From: Scilla litardierei
Lineage: Eukaryota > Streptophyta > Magnoliopsida > Asparagales > Asparagaceae
NCBI GenBank assembly: GCA_030789695.1
Contig: CM061139.1
Coordinates: 105,498,837 to 105,562,836 of the forward strand
Length of the DNA: 64,000 bases
Reading direction: 5' to 3'
The notes under the pieces were generated by a model, which was not told the DNA's origin, did no database searches, and was given only the letters and a program-made list of their open reading frames with translations. This document shows, piece after piece, positions 21,633 to 33,236 of the stretch. How positions within the stretch are numbered: position 1 is the stretch's first letter; every line of letters begins with the position of its first letter. Made by a program: the position numbers and the translations under genes.

Positions 21633-23904
21633 TTGATGCTCTCTAGGTCCGTCGGGTATGTTTGCTCAGGTTGTACTGAAGGAGCATTCCTACGAGCAGC
21701 TCATGGCGCGCATTCGGTCTCCACGATGCGGGAGGTTCCTGGAAAGGAAAAAGGAGTTTGGATAGAACCGGACCTTCCCATTCGCCGGAGGGATCGGAGC
21801 TCGAAGGTTCCCGAAGTTATCCTAGAGATGGCCTCGAGGTTTTCCCTCGATCTGACCGCTGATGTCTGGCGAGGTTGTTTTTGTCATCCTTTTAGGGTTA
21901 GAGTACCTAATTTGGATGAGAGAGTGTGTTTTCCACGGAAGGGTGAGGTGGTGGTGATCTTAAAGCTTTTCGTCTAGGACTCCGGTTCCCCCTTCACCCA
22001 TTCATCGTAGAGGTTCTGTGCTCTTCGGAGCTTTCTATTTGTAGACTTGCTCCTCAAGCTTTTCTCCCTTAGTTGTCTTCATCGTGATGTGTGAGCTCTG
22101 TGGGGTTCGACTGACCCTCGGGGTATTCAGGTACTTCTTTAGGACAATATCTAATCCTCGTCGAGTGTGGCACCATATTGCCGCTCGCCCTGGGACGAGG
22201 CTCATATACGACCTTCCGATTTTTGACTCTGGGTGGGAGGATACCTTTGTGTTTGTCGTCCTTTTCGAACTAGGTTGTTGCTCAATGGTTGGAGTTCTCT
22301 GAATCCTGGGCTTGCGGAAGAGTCTAGATTATCAACAGAGGAGGTCAGAGCCAGGTTGTCGCCTGATGAGGCTGAGGCGGTGAAGCTCCTTCTGGGTCGA
22401 CCGAGGCAAGAAAGGTCGACTCATAATTTGTTGGATGATCATATGTTGAAGACCATTTTGTGGAGCCCGGGTAATGTATTTTGACTCTATGTCTTTATCT
22501 TCACCACTCACGATAATTATATCCGTCATTTGCAGATATGACTAACGGAAATCAATGGAGCGGTGATTTCGGTATGGACCGAGTTTGGAGGGAGCAGCGG
22601 AATAAGAAAAGAAGCATCGAAAGGTCGGGCGCCCGCGCTGAAAGGTCGAGCGCATGCGTCGAGGGGTCCAGTTCTCAATCTCATCTCCTAATCAACAAGA
22701 GCTCTTCTTTCGATGGAGGGGAGATTTGGCAGACCTCCAGGCCCTCTTCTCGAGCCTCCTCGAGAGAGGCCTCCAGCCAGGCCCCCAGTGTGGCCCGCTG
22801 TGCCCCTAGCCTCCGTCGTGGTTGCAGAGCCACAAGTGGTGGTCGACGTCGATGCTGCTGACGCTGCTGAGCCGATCGAAGTGGTCGGCCAGAAGAGGGA
22901 GATGCCCACCATGGGGAGAAGGAGTCTAGCCAGAGGAGGCGAGTGGAGGAGGATCCCTTGGGGAAGGGCATGGGGGTCGTTGCTCTCGAGCTTCAGGGGG
23001 TGGTGGAGACCCGTTCGGCCCTCGTAATGCCCCTTTTGGATCAGTGGCCCTGGGGCGACATTGTGTCGCCCGCTCCTTTGGTCGGGCCGATCCCTGTGAA
23101 GTTTGATCGAGCGTTACTGCTCAATCGGCTTTTGTCTCGATCCTCTCGGTCGGTACATAGTGACTTTCACCTGCCTCCCTTCGCTATTGGAAAGGAGGAG
23201 TCGACCTTGCTGGATTTCGAGACGACTGCTCGGTTGGTGGAGAACTCGATTCTCACTAGGGATCTGGAGCTTCTGCAGAGGTTGGACCTCGAAAGGGTGG
23301 CCAACTTTTTGTGGGAAGCGGATACCAGGTACATCGCCTGAGTCCTTGTTTATCGTCGTCCGAGTCAGTCGTTCTTTGACTAACCCCCCTTCTACAGATT
23401 TCCATTCTCTGAGCCGTGCTGCACTGTCAAGTTGCCGACTTGATCGAAAGAGTTCGTTGGGTGGCGGACACAGAGCAAAAAGCGTTCGGCCTATAGGCTT
23501 GGATGAAGGAGGCGGAGGAGGCCCTAGGGAAAGCCCTCGTGGATAAGGCTGCGGTCGAGTGGACGGCTCCGGAGGCTAATAACAGCCTATCGTCGCTATC
23601 GTACCTCTACAAACCTGTCGAGCTTCAGTGGCGGGTGGAGAAGTCTAGCTCGATGCCTCTTGGAAGGAAACAACCGAGTTTCGGGCCAAAGCTTGCGACT
23701 CAGAGAGGTGGGCGGAAGCTTGCAAGGCGGAGGCAGCTGAGCTTCAGGCCAAAGTCGTTGGGCTCGTGGAGGCTGCTACGAGGGAAAAGGTGGAGCTTAC
23801 GACAAGGTTTACAAAGGCGATGGAGGCTTTTACTAGTGTCTTTGCGTCTTGAAGTGCTCATCCTCCCTCTTAGGCCGACATGCCTTAGTTTAAGCTTCTT
23901 GTAA
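21633..23904 (+). pseudogene. Antisense ORF of Tat element, degenerate
   Basis: Plus-strand frames, opposite to the element's pol, contain DERVCFPRKGEV (about 21915-21950), GVRLTLGVFRYFF (about 22104-22142), HHIAARPGTRLIYDLP (22171-22218) and a downstream acidic/charged part (22943-23341). From memory these resemble the plant protein family annotated as putative gypsy-type transposon (Transposase_28), which in Grande/Tat-like elements is encoded antisense between integrase and the 3' LTR. Its function is not established. Here it is split into frames of 72 to 147 codons by stops and shifts, so it is a pseudogene. The exact start and the number of exons cannot be fixed. Confidence 0.65.
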
Positions 23905-24120
23905 TTTTCCTTTATTTAAATAAATGAAAACTTTTTGCAAGCTTGGTATGCTATCGTATTTCTTTTTTACTTGAATACATGTGTGTGTATGGTCCCCTCA
24001 ACGACCCAACTTCAAATTTCATAGAAATCTTTAGGCAAATTTTGTCGTTGATAAGTTAGGCACATTCAATCGGTGAACGTATCCTTTTAAACCATAAATC
24101 ACGCTTCCTTGGGTAGCAAG

Positions 24121-24182
24121 GGGCGAAGCCCCTTCGACATATGGCCGACGAGCGTCGAAGGTCGTTCAGTGGCTAGGAGAAT
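24121..24182. repeat. Minisatellite unit left of solo LTR
   Basis: One unit of the CCTTCGACATATGGCCGACG...GTCGTTCAGTGG type, continuous with the array at 26607-26960 once the solo LTR is removed. It ends in the target duplication AGAAT (24178-24182). The 200 bp to its left (23905-24120) hold nothing recognisable. Confidence 0.8.
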
Positions 24183-26601
24183 TGTAGGAGGATATATGCC
24201 CATAAGGCGATTTATCCTAAAGTATACGTCTTGTTCATACTGTACATGGTATCCATTATCCTAAGTATGAAATCGTTTGTATTGATATACTTAGATAATG
24301 TCCATAGACTTATAGTTAGGTCCTTACGTATCTAGATAAGATCTTGATTATGAGTAGTAAGCGGCCGAATAGAAACGTAAGTCTTAAATGGTTCGTGGTC
24401 ATAGATGTGTCAAGAACTGGATATCGACACATCGGATAGACCACTGTGTCTTAGTCTTACCTTAGGGTAATGATGATCTCATAGTCATTCAACTTGGTGA
24501 AGTCGGAGACGAGACACATGTGCTCATTGGAGAATGAGTTTACTTAACGACCAAATTAGAGTTATTAAATGGTTAACTTTAACTAAACTGTCTATAATAA
24601 CTCTAGGGTGATGATAGGTAAGCTGGTCCTTATGACCTGAAGTCATTTGTACGAACCTGTGAGTAAACCATGTAGCTTAGACCTATGATCTAGCTTCGAG
24701 GCTAGGCCTGCTGAAAGATCTTAGGTTGGGTTGCACCTGAAGCTATTGAGGCGAGTATATGACTAAGATGGGATTCGTCACTTCCGTTAAAGAGACGTTA
24801 GTGTCACAGGCTCAGTACGATCTTTGTGTTAATCCTCGGCCGGGGTACGTTGTAAGAAGTGCAACGTGAATACAACAAAGATCGCCGCATACTGACCAAT
24901 GTTGTCTAATAAGGTTGACAGTAAACCATACCCTAGGCCAACAGGGACACAGTCTTGACGAAGGGACTATAGCTAACGTCATTCATCACTGACACATCCA
25001 ATGTAAACCCAACGATGCTTTAGTCAATGGGTCGATCACGTTATGATGATTCTGAAACAGGGACGACAGCTACTGCTCGTGGTGACCGTCGTCTAGGGGT
25101 TCCGAGCCCCAACCTGTAGTAAGGTCAGGCTGTAGGGTCTCACACCAAGTAGCGTTTGTGTCTTAGTAATATGAAGATTAATTGAGAGAGATTCATTTGA
25201 TGACATTGAATAGTTAATATTCACAAAGCTTGTTGTGAACTTAAGTCATAAATGCAATAGGAACAATGTTGCATTTGATGCAAACAAAGATTAAACGTGT
25301 CGTAAGTTGTTTACGACAAATTTAGTAGGAACAAATATAGTGGAAAGGGTTACCTGGCTGACGGGATCGTCCCGGTCTAAACACAGGTTCAAACCACGTC
25401 CAAATCGGAGATCAAAAGAGAGCCCAGAAATGCGAAAACAGTTCAAGGCAAAGTGGGTTAGACCCACTAGGCTAACAAGCCCATCCACAAAGGCAAACGG
25501 GCGCAGCCTGCTGGCTGCAGCGGGCCAGCACCCACTGCAGCAGTGGGCACGGCCCGTTGCAGCTACAGCAGCGGGCGCACGCCCGCTGCCCAGCGGGCGG
25601 GCGGCCCGCCTCCCTTGCCTTGGGCGGGCGCGCCCGCTAAGCCTAGCGAGCACGCCCGCAACTTAAGTTATTCTAGGGTTTTTTGAAAACCCTAATGACG
25701 TCTACGAAAGTTGATTTTTTGCCTATCTTTGGGCAATTGTTTGAGGGGTCAAACGAAGTCAAAATTCATCGCCGTTGGTTCCTACGCGTTCACCATTCAA
25801 AGCCCTTCGGATTGATAGATTGTTTGGTGTCTATAGTTTAATGAGCGAAGAGAATTAATTCGTTGAATTTTGCTTTTATAAAAAGCTCACTAAACTTCAA
25901 ATTAAGCTAAATTAGCTTAATTGAATTCTCTTCAATTTAGCAATAGTCCCACATTGCTCACAATGAAAGAAGGAGTGCCGACTCCCTATATAAATAGGGG
26001 TGCACTCCCTTCGTTGAAAGATGCACCAAGTCCTCGATCGAGTAGCTCCAGAATTTTAGAACAAACTCGATCGGCGACTAAACTATTCTCTCTCTCTTCT
26101 TCCTATTCTTCGGAGTAGTCCTAGCAAGACTACGAAGAGGGTTTGGATTCAGATCCAGATGTCTAAGACGCGGGTCAACTCAAGTGAAACTTTCTACCGC
26201 GTGTGATCGGCTCGGAGGCGAAAGTCGGCTCGGGCGGATCGGTTCGAGGGTGCAAGGCGGCTCAGGCGGATCCAGTCTAGGCGGCTCGGCTACGAGGAGC
26301 ATCAGAAGATGATGCGGTACATCTTGCCTGCTCCAGGGCCAAGATTCCGGGTATGTGGTTAAGCAATTTTAGTGTAGATTTAATTCTGTCGTTGTAGATT
26401 AGATCCCTCTCGGGGTGGTCAGATCCACCCCAAGTTGGCATAGATCGGGCTAGGTTCTGGCTCCCTCAGGGCCGAGCTAAATTGTTTAGCTAGCCTAAAA
26501 CTTTTGTCTTTGATTTTCCGCTGCGCTTTTATGCCCCTATGGTCCGTCCGACTTAGGACGGACACAGATCCGAGCTCCGAGGGTACGCCGAAACCCCTAC
26601 A
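24183..26601 (+). mobile_element. Solo LTR of long-LTR Copia family
   Basis: The 2419-bp LTR starts TGTAGGAGGATAT and ends CCCCTACA, with AGAAT on both sides (24178-24182 and 26602-26606). No primer site or interior follows, so it is a solo LTR left by LTR-LTR recombination. It is a diverged relative of 1-1248/10272-11404 and of 1249-3756, with the same order of blocks: start, GC tract (about 25500-25650, GCGGGC-rich), TATA box (25987-25994) and downstream part. It interrupts a minisatellite of the Tat element. Confidence 0.92.
25987..25994 (+). promoter_or_regulatory. TATA box of solo LTR
   Basis: TATATAAA in the context CTATATAAATAGGGG, conserved with the other LTRs of the family. It would drive transcription rightward toward the antisense strand of the Tat pol remains. 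Confidence 0.65.
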
Positions 26602-26606
26602 AGAAT

Positions 26607-26960
26607 CCCTCGACTTACGACTGACGAGCGTCATGGGTTGTTTAGTGGCGAGGTGGGATTTCTCGGCTTACGACTGATGACAGGGGTCGTTCGGTGGCGA
26701 GGGACGAGGACCCTTCGACTTATGGCCGACAAGCTCCAGGGTCGTTCAATGGCAAGGGGGATCCCTCGGCTTACGGCTGACAACAAGGGTCGTTCGGTGG
26801 CAAGGGGCGGGGCCCCTTCGACTTACGGCTGACGTCAATGGTAGTTTGGTGGCGAGGACCGAGGCCCCTTCGACTTACGGCCGCCGAGCATAGGGGATTT
26901 TTCAGTGGCAAGGGGGAATCCCTCGGCTTACGGCCGACGACAATGTTTTAGAAGGTTGTT
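26607..26960. repeat. Tat spacer minisatellite, about 7 units of 50-60 bp
   Basis: Repeated CTCGGCTTACGGCTGACGA...GGTCGTTCGGTGGC units of about 54 bp. Most contain a self-complementary segment such as GGGGCGGGGCCCC or GGGGGATCCCTC at the same place. Homologous in design to 11522-12260. Confidence 0.85.
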
Positions 26961-27051
26961 TCGACTTATGTCAAAAAAACAATCGACTTTGTATTCGCCA
27001 TGAAAAAGCATAGGATAAAATACGAAGAAAGATTTCAATCATTTACTTCTG

Positions 27052-28305
27052 TTAGTATAATAAATGATAATATTTTCGCAAGTGCTCAGCGTTCCAGGGA
27101 TGAGGAAGTTCTCTATCATCTAAAGTAGCAAGTCGGTAGGTGGCAGGACCGAGTACATCGATCACTGTGTAAGGTCCTTCCCACTTCGCAGCGAGTTTCC
27201 CTTGTTTGAGAATCTCGGGAGTGAAAGCAGCCTTACGCAGCACCAAGTCGCCTACAAGAAAGTTGCGTTCGCGGAACTTTGAGTTGAAATATCGGGCCAT
27301 GCGTTCTTTTTGTTCGATGAGGGTCGCCAGAGCCTGTTCGCGGACCTTGTCCACCAGTTGTAGGTTTAGCTCGAGGCCTTCTGAGTTTCTTTCTTCATTG
27401 TAGTATTGGAGATGAAGCGGTCGCTCATTGACCTCTACTGGGACGACGGCTTCGAATTCGTAGGCCATCATGAATGGTGTTTCCCCCGTCGAGGTTTTGT
27501 GGGTCGTTCTGTATGACCACAGTATACCGAAGATTTCGTTCGGCCAAGTCCCTTCGAGCCCGGTTATTCTCTTCTGAAGGGGCCCGGGGATGCTTTTGTT
27601 GGCTTCTTCTGCCAATCCATTCGACTGGGTATGGGCAACAGAGGCAAAGTGCAACTTGATCTTCATCTCTGAGCAGAAATCTCTGAAGCTGGCGCTGTCG
27701 AACTGTGTCCCATTGTCTGTCACTATGGATTGAAAGATGCCAAAATAACATACGATGGACTTCCAGACGAAGCTTCAAGCGTCCTTCCAGGTGATCCGGG
27801 ACGGAGATTCCGCCTCGAACCACTTTGTGAAGTAGTCGATCGCCAATATTAGGTATTTTCATTGTCCACTCGCTGGCTTGAATGGACCAAGGAGGTCTAG
27901 TCTCCACTTGTCGAAAGGAACTAGACTGATGATGGTGATCAGATCAGTTAGTGGGGCTGAGCTGATCTTTGAGAACTTTTGGCAGGTCGAGCACCTTCGA
28001 ACATATTCGACGGAATCTTTGAACATCGTTAGCCAAAAATACCCTTGTCTCATGGCCTTCAAGGCTATAGATTTTCTCCCGCAGTGGTTTCCACAATCGC
28101 CCTCATGGATCTCTTGGATCACGTAGTGTGCTTCCTGTCGGGCTAAACATTTAAGGTAGGGGAAGATGTCATACCTGGTCCATCGTCTTTTGTACAATGA
28201 ACCATCTAGTATGACGAATTGGTAGGCCTTCCATTCTAGCTTTCGTGCCTCCACTGGGTCAGTCGGCTTTTCTCCTGTGTTTAGGTAACAGATTATGGGA
28301 TCCAT
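27052..28305 (-). pseudogene. Tat integrase, broken
   Basis: In sense order, the zinc-binding N-domain (about 28200-28030) shows H...H and CSTCQK, followed by the catalytic core: DKWRLDLLGPF, VTDNGTQFDS (about 27720) and HTQSNGLAEEANKS with the third acidic residue. The C-terminal GPY-type module KWEGPYTV lies near 27160. The core is split between frames 28305-27859 and 27723-27052 by frameshift and stops around 27730-27860. It would have inserted element DNA into the genome in the nucleus. Downstream lies the spacer minisatellite. Inactive. Confidence 0.87.
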
Positions 28306-28367
28306 CCAAGTTATCCCTTGTCGAGACTTAGCAGGTCTTGCGCCAACTCGTTGGGATGGATCAGACG

Positions 28368-29070
28368 TTATACATACACGGTCCGACCGAGTCCCGCGGG
28401 GGAGGAGGATGCAAGCTTCGACAAGGCGTTTGCTCGATGATTCTTCGACCTTGGCACATGATGGATTTCCACGCGTTTGAACTTGGCGAGCTCCACTTTA
28501 GCGACTTGCATGTAACTCTGCATGGATTCTTCGCGGGCCTCGAAGGTCCAGTTCAGTTGGTGGACGACGAGGCTAGAGTCGCTGAGTAGTTGGACCACTC
28601 TCGCCCCTAGGGCTCGAGTCAATCGGAGTCCGTTGATGGCCGCTTCGTATTTAGCACCATTATTCGTGGTTTGGAAATCTCCAATGAAGGGTGTATTCGA
28701 ATATATTGCCCCCTGATGTTTAGACAATTATTCCGGCCCCGCTTCCAGCTTGAGTGGCCGAACCGTCGACTTGTACGATCCAGGTTCCCTCATCTTCAAT
28801 TGCATCATTCAGTGGATTGATACTTGTTGAGGGTGAGAGGGTAGCCACAGGCAGTACGCTAGTTGTGCATACATCTTCTTGTGGCATGTCATCGTAAGTA
28901 AGTTTGACAACGAAGTCGGCGAGAGCCTGTCCTTTGATGGCGGTCCTCGATTTAAACTGGATGTTGAATTCTCTTTGTTCGACCCCCAATTTCGTCATTC
29001 TCCCTGAACGATTGAGCCTCTTCAGGATTTGCTCTAAGGGAGTGTTGGTGAGGACCAGGATGGTGTGCAC
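28368..29070 (-). pseudogene. Tat RNase H domain, broken
   Basis: Two frames (29070-28720 and 28727-28368) cover an RNase H with WIVQVDGSA (first Asp), GAKYEAAI (Glu) and LLSDSSLVV (second Asp). The second frame ends in HVPRSKNHRANALSKLAS. This second, archaeal-type RNase H next to integrase is characteristic of Tat elements. The segment at 29070-28880 is the connection region from the RT. A frameshift near 28725 separates the frames. Confidence 0.82.
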
Positions 29071-29082
29071 TTGGAACTACGG

Positions 29083-30009
29083 TCACAATCTCCTTGTAGA
29101 TTGGACCATTGCGAAAGCCATCTTTTCGATCCTCGAGTAGTTGATCTCTGCGTCTCGGAGAACCTGACTGACGTAGTAGATGGGCCGTTGTACTCCCGAG
29201 TCTTCTTTGATGAGCACCAAACTTACGGCCTCCATGGTAGCGGCCAGATAGATGATAAGCTGGTCATCTTTATCTGGCTTGGTCAGGAGCGGTAGGTTGC
29301 GAAGGTACTCCTTTAACTCGAAAAAGGCTTTCTTGCAGTCTACATCCCACTCGATGACTCTCTTGCCGCTTGACGCAGAGGTTATCACCTTTCTCAACAC
29401 CTTCAAGAAAGGCAATGACCTCTCGGCTGACTTAGACAAGAATCGTCCCAAAGCAGTTATCCTTCCGTTCAGCCTCTGGAGCTCTCTGAGGGTCGAGGGT
29501 TCCTTCATCGTGACGATTGTATCGATCTTGTCGGGGTTGGCCTCAATCCCTTGAATCGTCAGCATGAAACCAATGAACTTCTCCAATCGAACTCTAAAAG
29601 TACATTTGGCAGGATTTAACCGAAGGTTGTATCGTCGGATCTGTGCAAATATCTCCTGGAGGTCCGCGACGTGATTCGTTGGCTTCTTTGACTTGACCAA
29701 CATGTCGTCGATGTAGACTTCTAGGTTTCGTCCTATTTGAGCCTCGAAGACTTTATTCATCATGCCTTGGTATGTGGCCCCTGCATTTTTAAAACCAAAT
29801 GGCATTTTGGTGTAACAAAAAATACCTCAATCAGTGATGAAAGAAGTTTTTTCCTCATCATTTGGTGCCATCTGGATCTGGTTGTACCCTGAGAATGCGT
29901 CCATGAAGCTGAGGAGCTCGTAGCCCGAAGCACTGTCGAACAGATGGTTGATTGTGGCGGGGGGTAGTTATCCTTCAGGCACGCTTTGTTGATGTCAGTG
30001 AAGTCGACG
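29083..30009 (-). pseudogene. Tat reverse transcriptase, C-terminal two thirds, broken
   Basis: The frame 29805-29083 contains MPFGFKNAGATYQ, the catalytic YIDDMLVKS (29715-29701 and onward), LRLNPAKC, the thumb region and an RNase H connection with YYVSQVL. Upstream of the ATG, the frame FMDAFSGYNQIQM with stops and a shift can be read to 30009. There the RT is interrupted by the element at 30010-45333. Its N-terminal part resumes at 45339-45515. The YIDD active site is intact but the protein is not. Confidence 0.87.
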
Positions 30010-33000
30010 TGTAACGACCTCTATTTTTCAACAACATCAAGTTACGTATTTTTACGAATTTTCAAAATTCTTTATAAATGTTGGTGAAGAATTTTTTTCT
30101 AACAAAACCGATTTCAAAAATTCTTATAAAAATATTTTAGAGCACTAGACTTATCATATTGTATTTCAGCAATTTCAGATTTCCGCAAATGCCCAAAACA
30201 TTCCCGTTAAAATTCATCTCCCAAAATTACCGTTTTGATTCGACGAATTTATTTTCTATTCAAACATCTTCAAAACGTTTTCAAACTTCTACAGTAGCAT
30301 CCTATGATAATTTAGAGCTCCCCACATTAATTTCGTAATTTTTGGATATCGTTTCAGCCTAGAACCCGCAAACCCGTTTTCTAAACGTTTTGGCCTAAAA
30401 TTAGTATTTCCGTGGCTCAAATCCCAGAACGGATCTCGTATTCCTGATCCTCGCGACGATACGATCCCGTGTGTATGTTTTCGTAATTTTTCGGAGTCGT
30501 TTGTAAAAACACGTTTGTATTCCACCGCTTTGCTAATTACATTCACTAACGAATTTTCACCTTTACTAATCACTTTTAACTGAGTTACCTTACCCCTCTT
30601 AAACCCACCGTTTGGGTGGTTGGATCTGAAATGATTCAGATCCAACATCCCCCTCTCCCCTCTTTAATCCTTTGTCCCCCTCACCCCTAATTACACTATT
30701 GCCATTCACTAATACCTATATAAACCCCTCAAGTTTCACGAAATAATCACACAGTACCAATCTCTCTCTTTCCTTTTTAAAAACCAGGCCGTTAATATTT
30801 TTTTTACCCGCGTTCTCTCCCTCGCTCTAACTCTCGATCACTCTTTCTCTCTCTCTTCCTCTCCCTCTCCCTCTCCCACACTCACGGTGGCCTCGACCGC
30901 CGCCCACCTAGCCCGCCGCCACCGCCGCCACATCCTCCACCTAGAATGCCCTCCACCGCCGCCTCGAAGCCCCTCAGAGCTGCTCGTCGCGCCCCCCAAC
31001 GAGCTCCGCCCTCCGTCAGCCGTCCACCTCCCTTCGGCCCTCCGATCACCGATGAACCGCCGCTGAGCACCTCCGCCTCCCCGTGAAGCTCCAGCAGCGG
31101 ACCACGCCGCCCTCCACTCAAGTTCTCCGAGGCCCACCGCCACGTCACGACGAGCTCCGCCCATCCTCGAGCAGCGCCGAGCTCCACCAGCGTCTCCACC
31201 TCTGCACAGCACGCCACCCCCGCCACGAGAGCCCGCTCCGCCGCCGTTCTCCGATCCCACCGACCCGAGCGCCTCCCGACAGCTCGACCGCCGTCCTTCG
31301 CCGTTCGCCGCCGCAACCCTCGAGCTCCCCCGCTGCTGCCGGCGCCCCTCACCGTCGGCCAACGCCCACCGTCGACTTTCGACGTCGCTCAGCCACCTCG
31401 CCGCCGCCAAACGCCGGAGAGACCCCCCTCCTCCGTCGATAACGAGCAGCGACGGTAAAAAGCCCCTGATGGCAAAAGCGTAATTACGAGGAAATTCCGT
31501 ATTTTCGTATTTTTAAATAAGTAATAATGAGGTTTAATGGTTTTAAGTTCATAACTTGATATACATGGCCCAGAAAAATGTGAGGATAGCTCCAGAAAAT
31601 CAGAAACAATATTTCGGACCCAATGGCGCTGGTCTTATCTAGATCAGATGCCTACTTTTTCCAGAACAAAATTTCAAACCTTAAAATTAAATAAGTATAA
31701 ATCAGTCTAAAATCCGTAGCTCGTTGTTTTCGCACACACTAATATGTGATAAAATTATAGGTGATGATAAACTTCGAGACGGTCATTTTGACTGTTCATT
31801 CGAGTAATTCCGACTAGGATTGCTCCCGAAACAAATTACGGAAGATACGCGCCACTTAAATAAATTGGGGTTTTAAACTAGTTTTGAGTTTCTAAAAATT
31901 ATAAAAAATACTATAAACTTCAGAAAAATATTCCCTCTTGCAGTAAAACTATTTTTATCATATATAGTCTATATAAAAATTTGGAACGCTTTTCATCACG
32001 TTTTAAGCAGTCTTAAAAATCAAAACGACCTATTATTTAGATATTATTTAGCGTAGCGATTAACTGATATTTGCTTGTGTTTGCAGGTGCCAATCCTTGC
32101 GCTCTAATTCCATCTTCGTCTTGCTACGACGATCCCGATAGTGTAAGTCACAGTAAATTCTAACCTTGGAAATCCAGATAGTGTACGTAATGGGAATACC
32201 GCATGCTCGAAGCATAGATCGGTAACTTAGTTGTTGGACTTCAAATCATTGCTCAAGACTGACATTCTCTCTTGAGGTTTCTGCCTTGACTTTTCAACAA
32301 GCGGAGATCTTTGGAGTGTTGTTAATGCATGTGAACATCTTTACTTTTGGAACAACGCGTCGACCTACCGTATTGTTACACAATGACTGAATGACATACC
32401 GGGCTGACATCATACTGCTGGAACATCTTATTGAAACTGAATGCTTAAAGATAGTTGGCACTGCACTGGGTTTTTGGGGTAATCTTATATTAGTGAAAGT
32501 GCGGGAGCGACCGCGAGCCATCTACACATTGCACCGTACTGTACCGACCGACTAAATGAAATGTACCGACTAAAGTGATTTGAGATCCGCCCGGGTGAGC
32601 GCCCCTGTGGCAGGAGATGAGCTCAATGGTTGCACACCGTACCTTCCTATATGAGTCACATAGTTCTAGTTTTGCTATTGCCTGCTGGTTAAAACATTGC
32701 TGCTACCCTGAAACAGTTGTTACTCTTGTACTTTACTTTTACACTTGTCACCTATGCTTCGCACACTACACTAGCACTTTACTTATTGCTATTGCATGCA
32801 TGTTCGTTTCTGCTTTACTTTCGTACTTGTTTACTATAGCCTGCTCCATATTTGTACACTCCTCTTTTTCTATCGCTAGAATTGTTGTGACTTACCTATG
32901 GTTCCATCTCCGTGGCACCGCAGACGATGCACAGGTTGACTTAGGCCCCACCGAGTCCGCAGAGGCGCCGTAGCACGATCCTGGGACTGTTGACTTATAT

Positions 33001-33236
33001 ATTCAGAGTGTATGAGTGATGTACTTTCGATGTATTTACTTTCCGCTTTACTTTTCATGTATTTGTGAGAGAGTGCTGGTTGATGTTGTACTTTTAAGTT
33101 ATGGACTGTAAAAATGTCTGTCGGCTTGAGTGTTGTTGGTACGTCTCTGCATCGTGGCTATGTTGATTTCACTGGTAAACTGCAGACCTGCGAATAAACC
33201 AAATAAGTAATCGGCCCCCGAGAGCGGGTCGTTACA
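30010..33236 (+). repeat. 5' LTR of large-LTR element
   Basis: 3227 bp. A TATA box lies at 30717-30724, followed by a pyrimidine-rich stretch and a CpG-rich tract of CCGCCGCC-type sequence (about 30880-31440). That tract creates long frames on both strands (up to 190 codons) by composition alone. Near 32070-32086 the text TTTGCTTGTGTTTGCAG looks like an intron acceptor. The 118-codon frame at 32617-32973 recurs in the other LTR simply because the LTR is duplicated. Confidence 0.88.
30717..30724 (+). promoter_or_regulatory. TATA box of large LTR
   Basis: TATATAAA in the context ATACCTATATAAACCCC, identical in the 3' LTR at 42820-42827. A CT-rich initiator-like stretch follows at about 30760-30775. 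Confidence 0.65.

Noticed and set aside
30838..31442. Open frames of 119 to 190 codons in the large LTR (and again at 42907-43556).
   Set aside because: They reflect CCGCCG-rich composition, occur on both strands together and are present twice only because the LTR is duplicated.
32617..32973. A 118-codon frame with hydrophobic stretches, also present at 44714-45070.
   Set aside because: Conservation between the two sites is due to LTR duplication. There is no family resemblance and the rest of the LTR is equally conserved.
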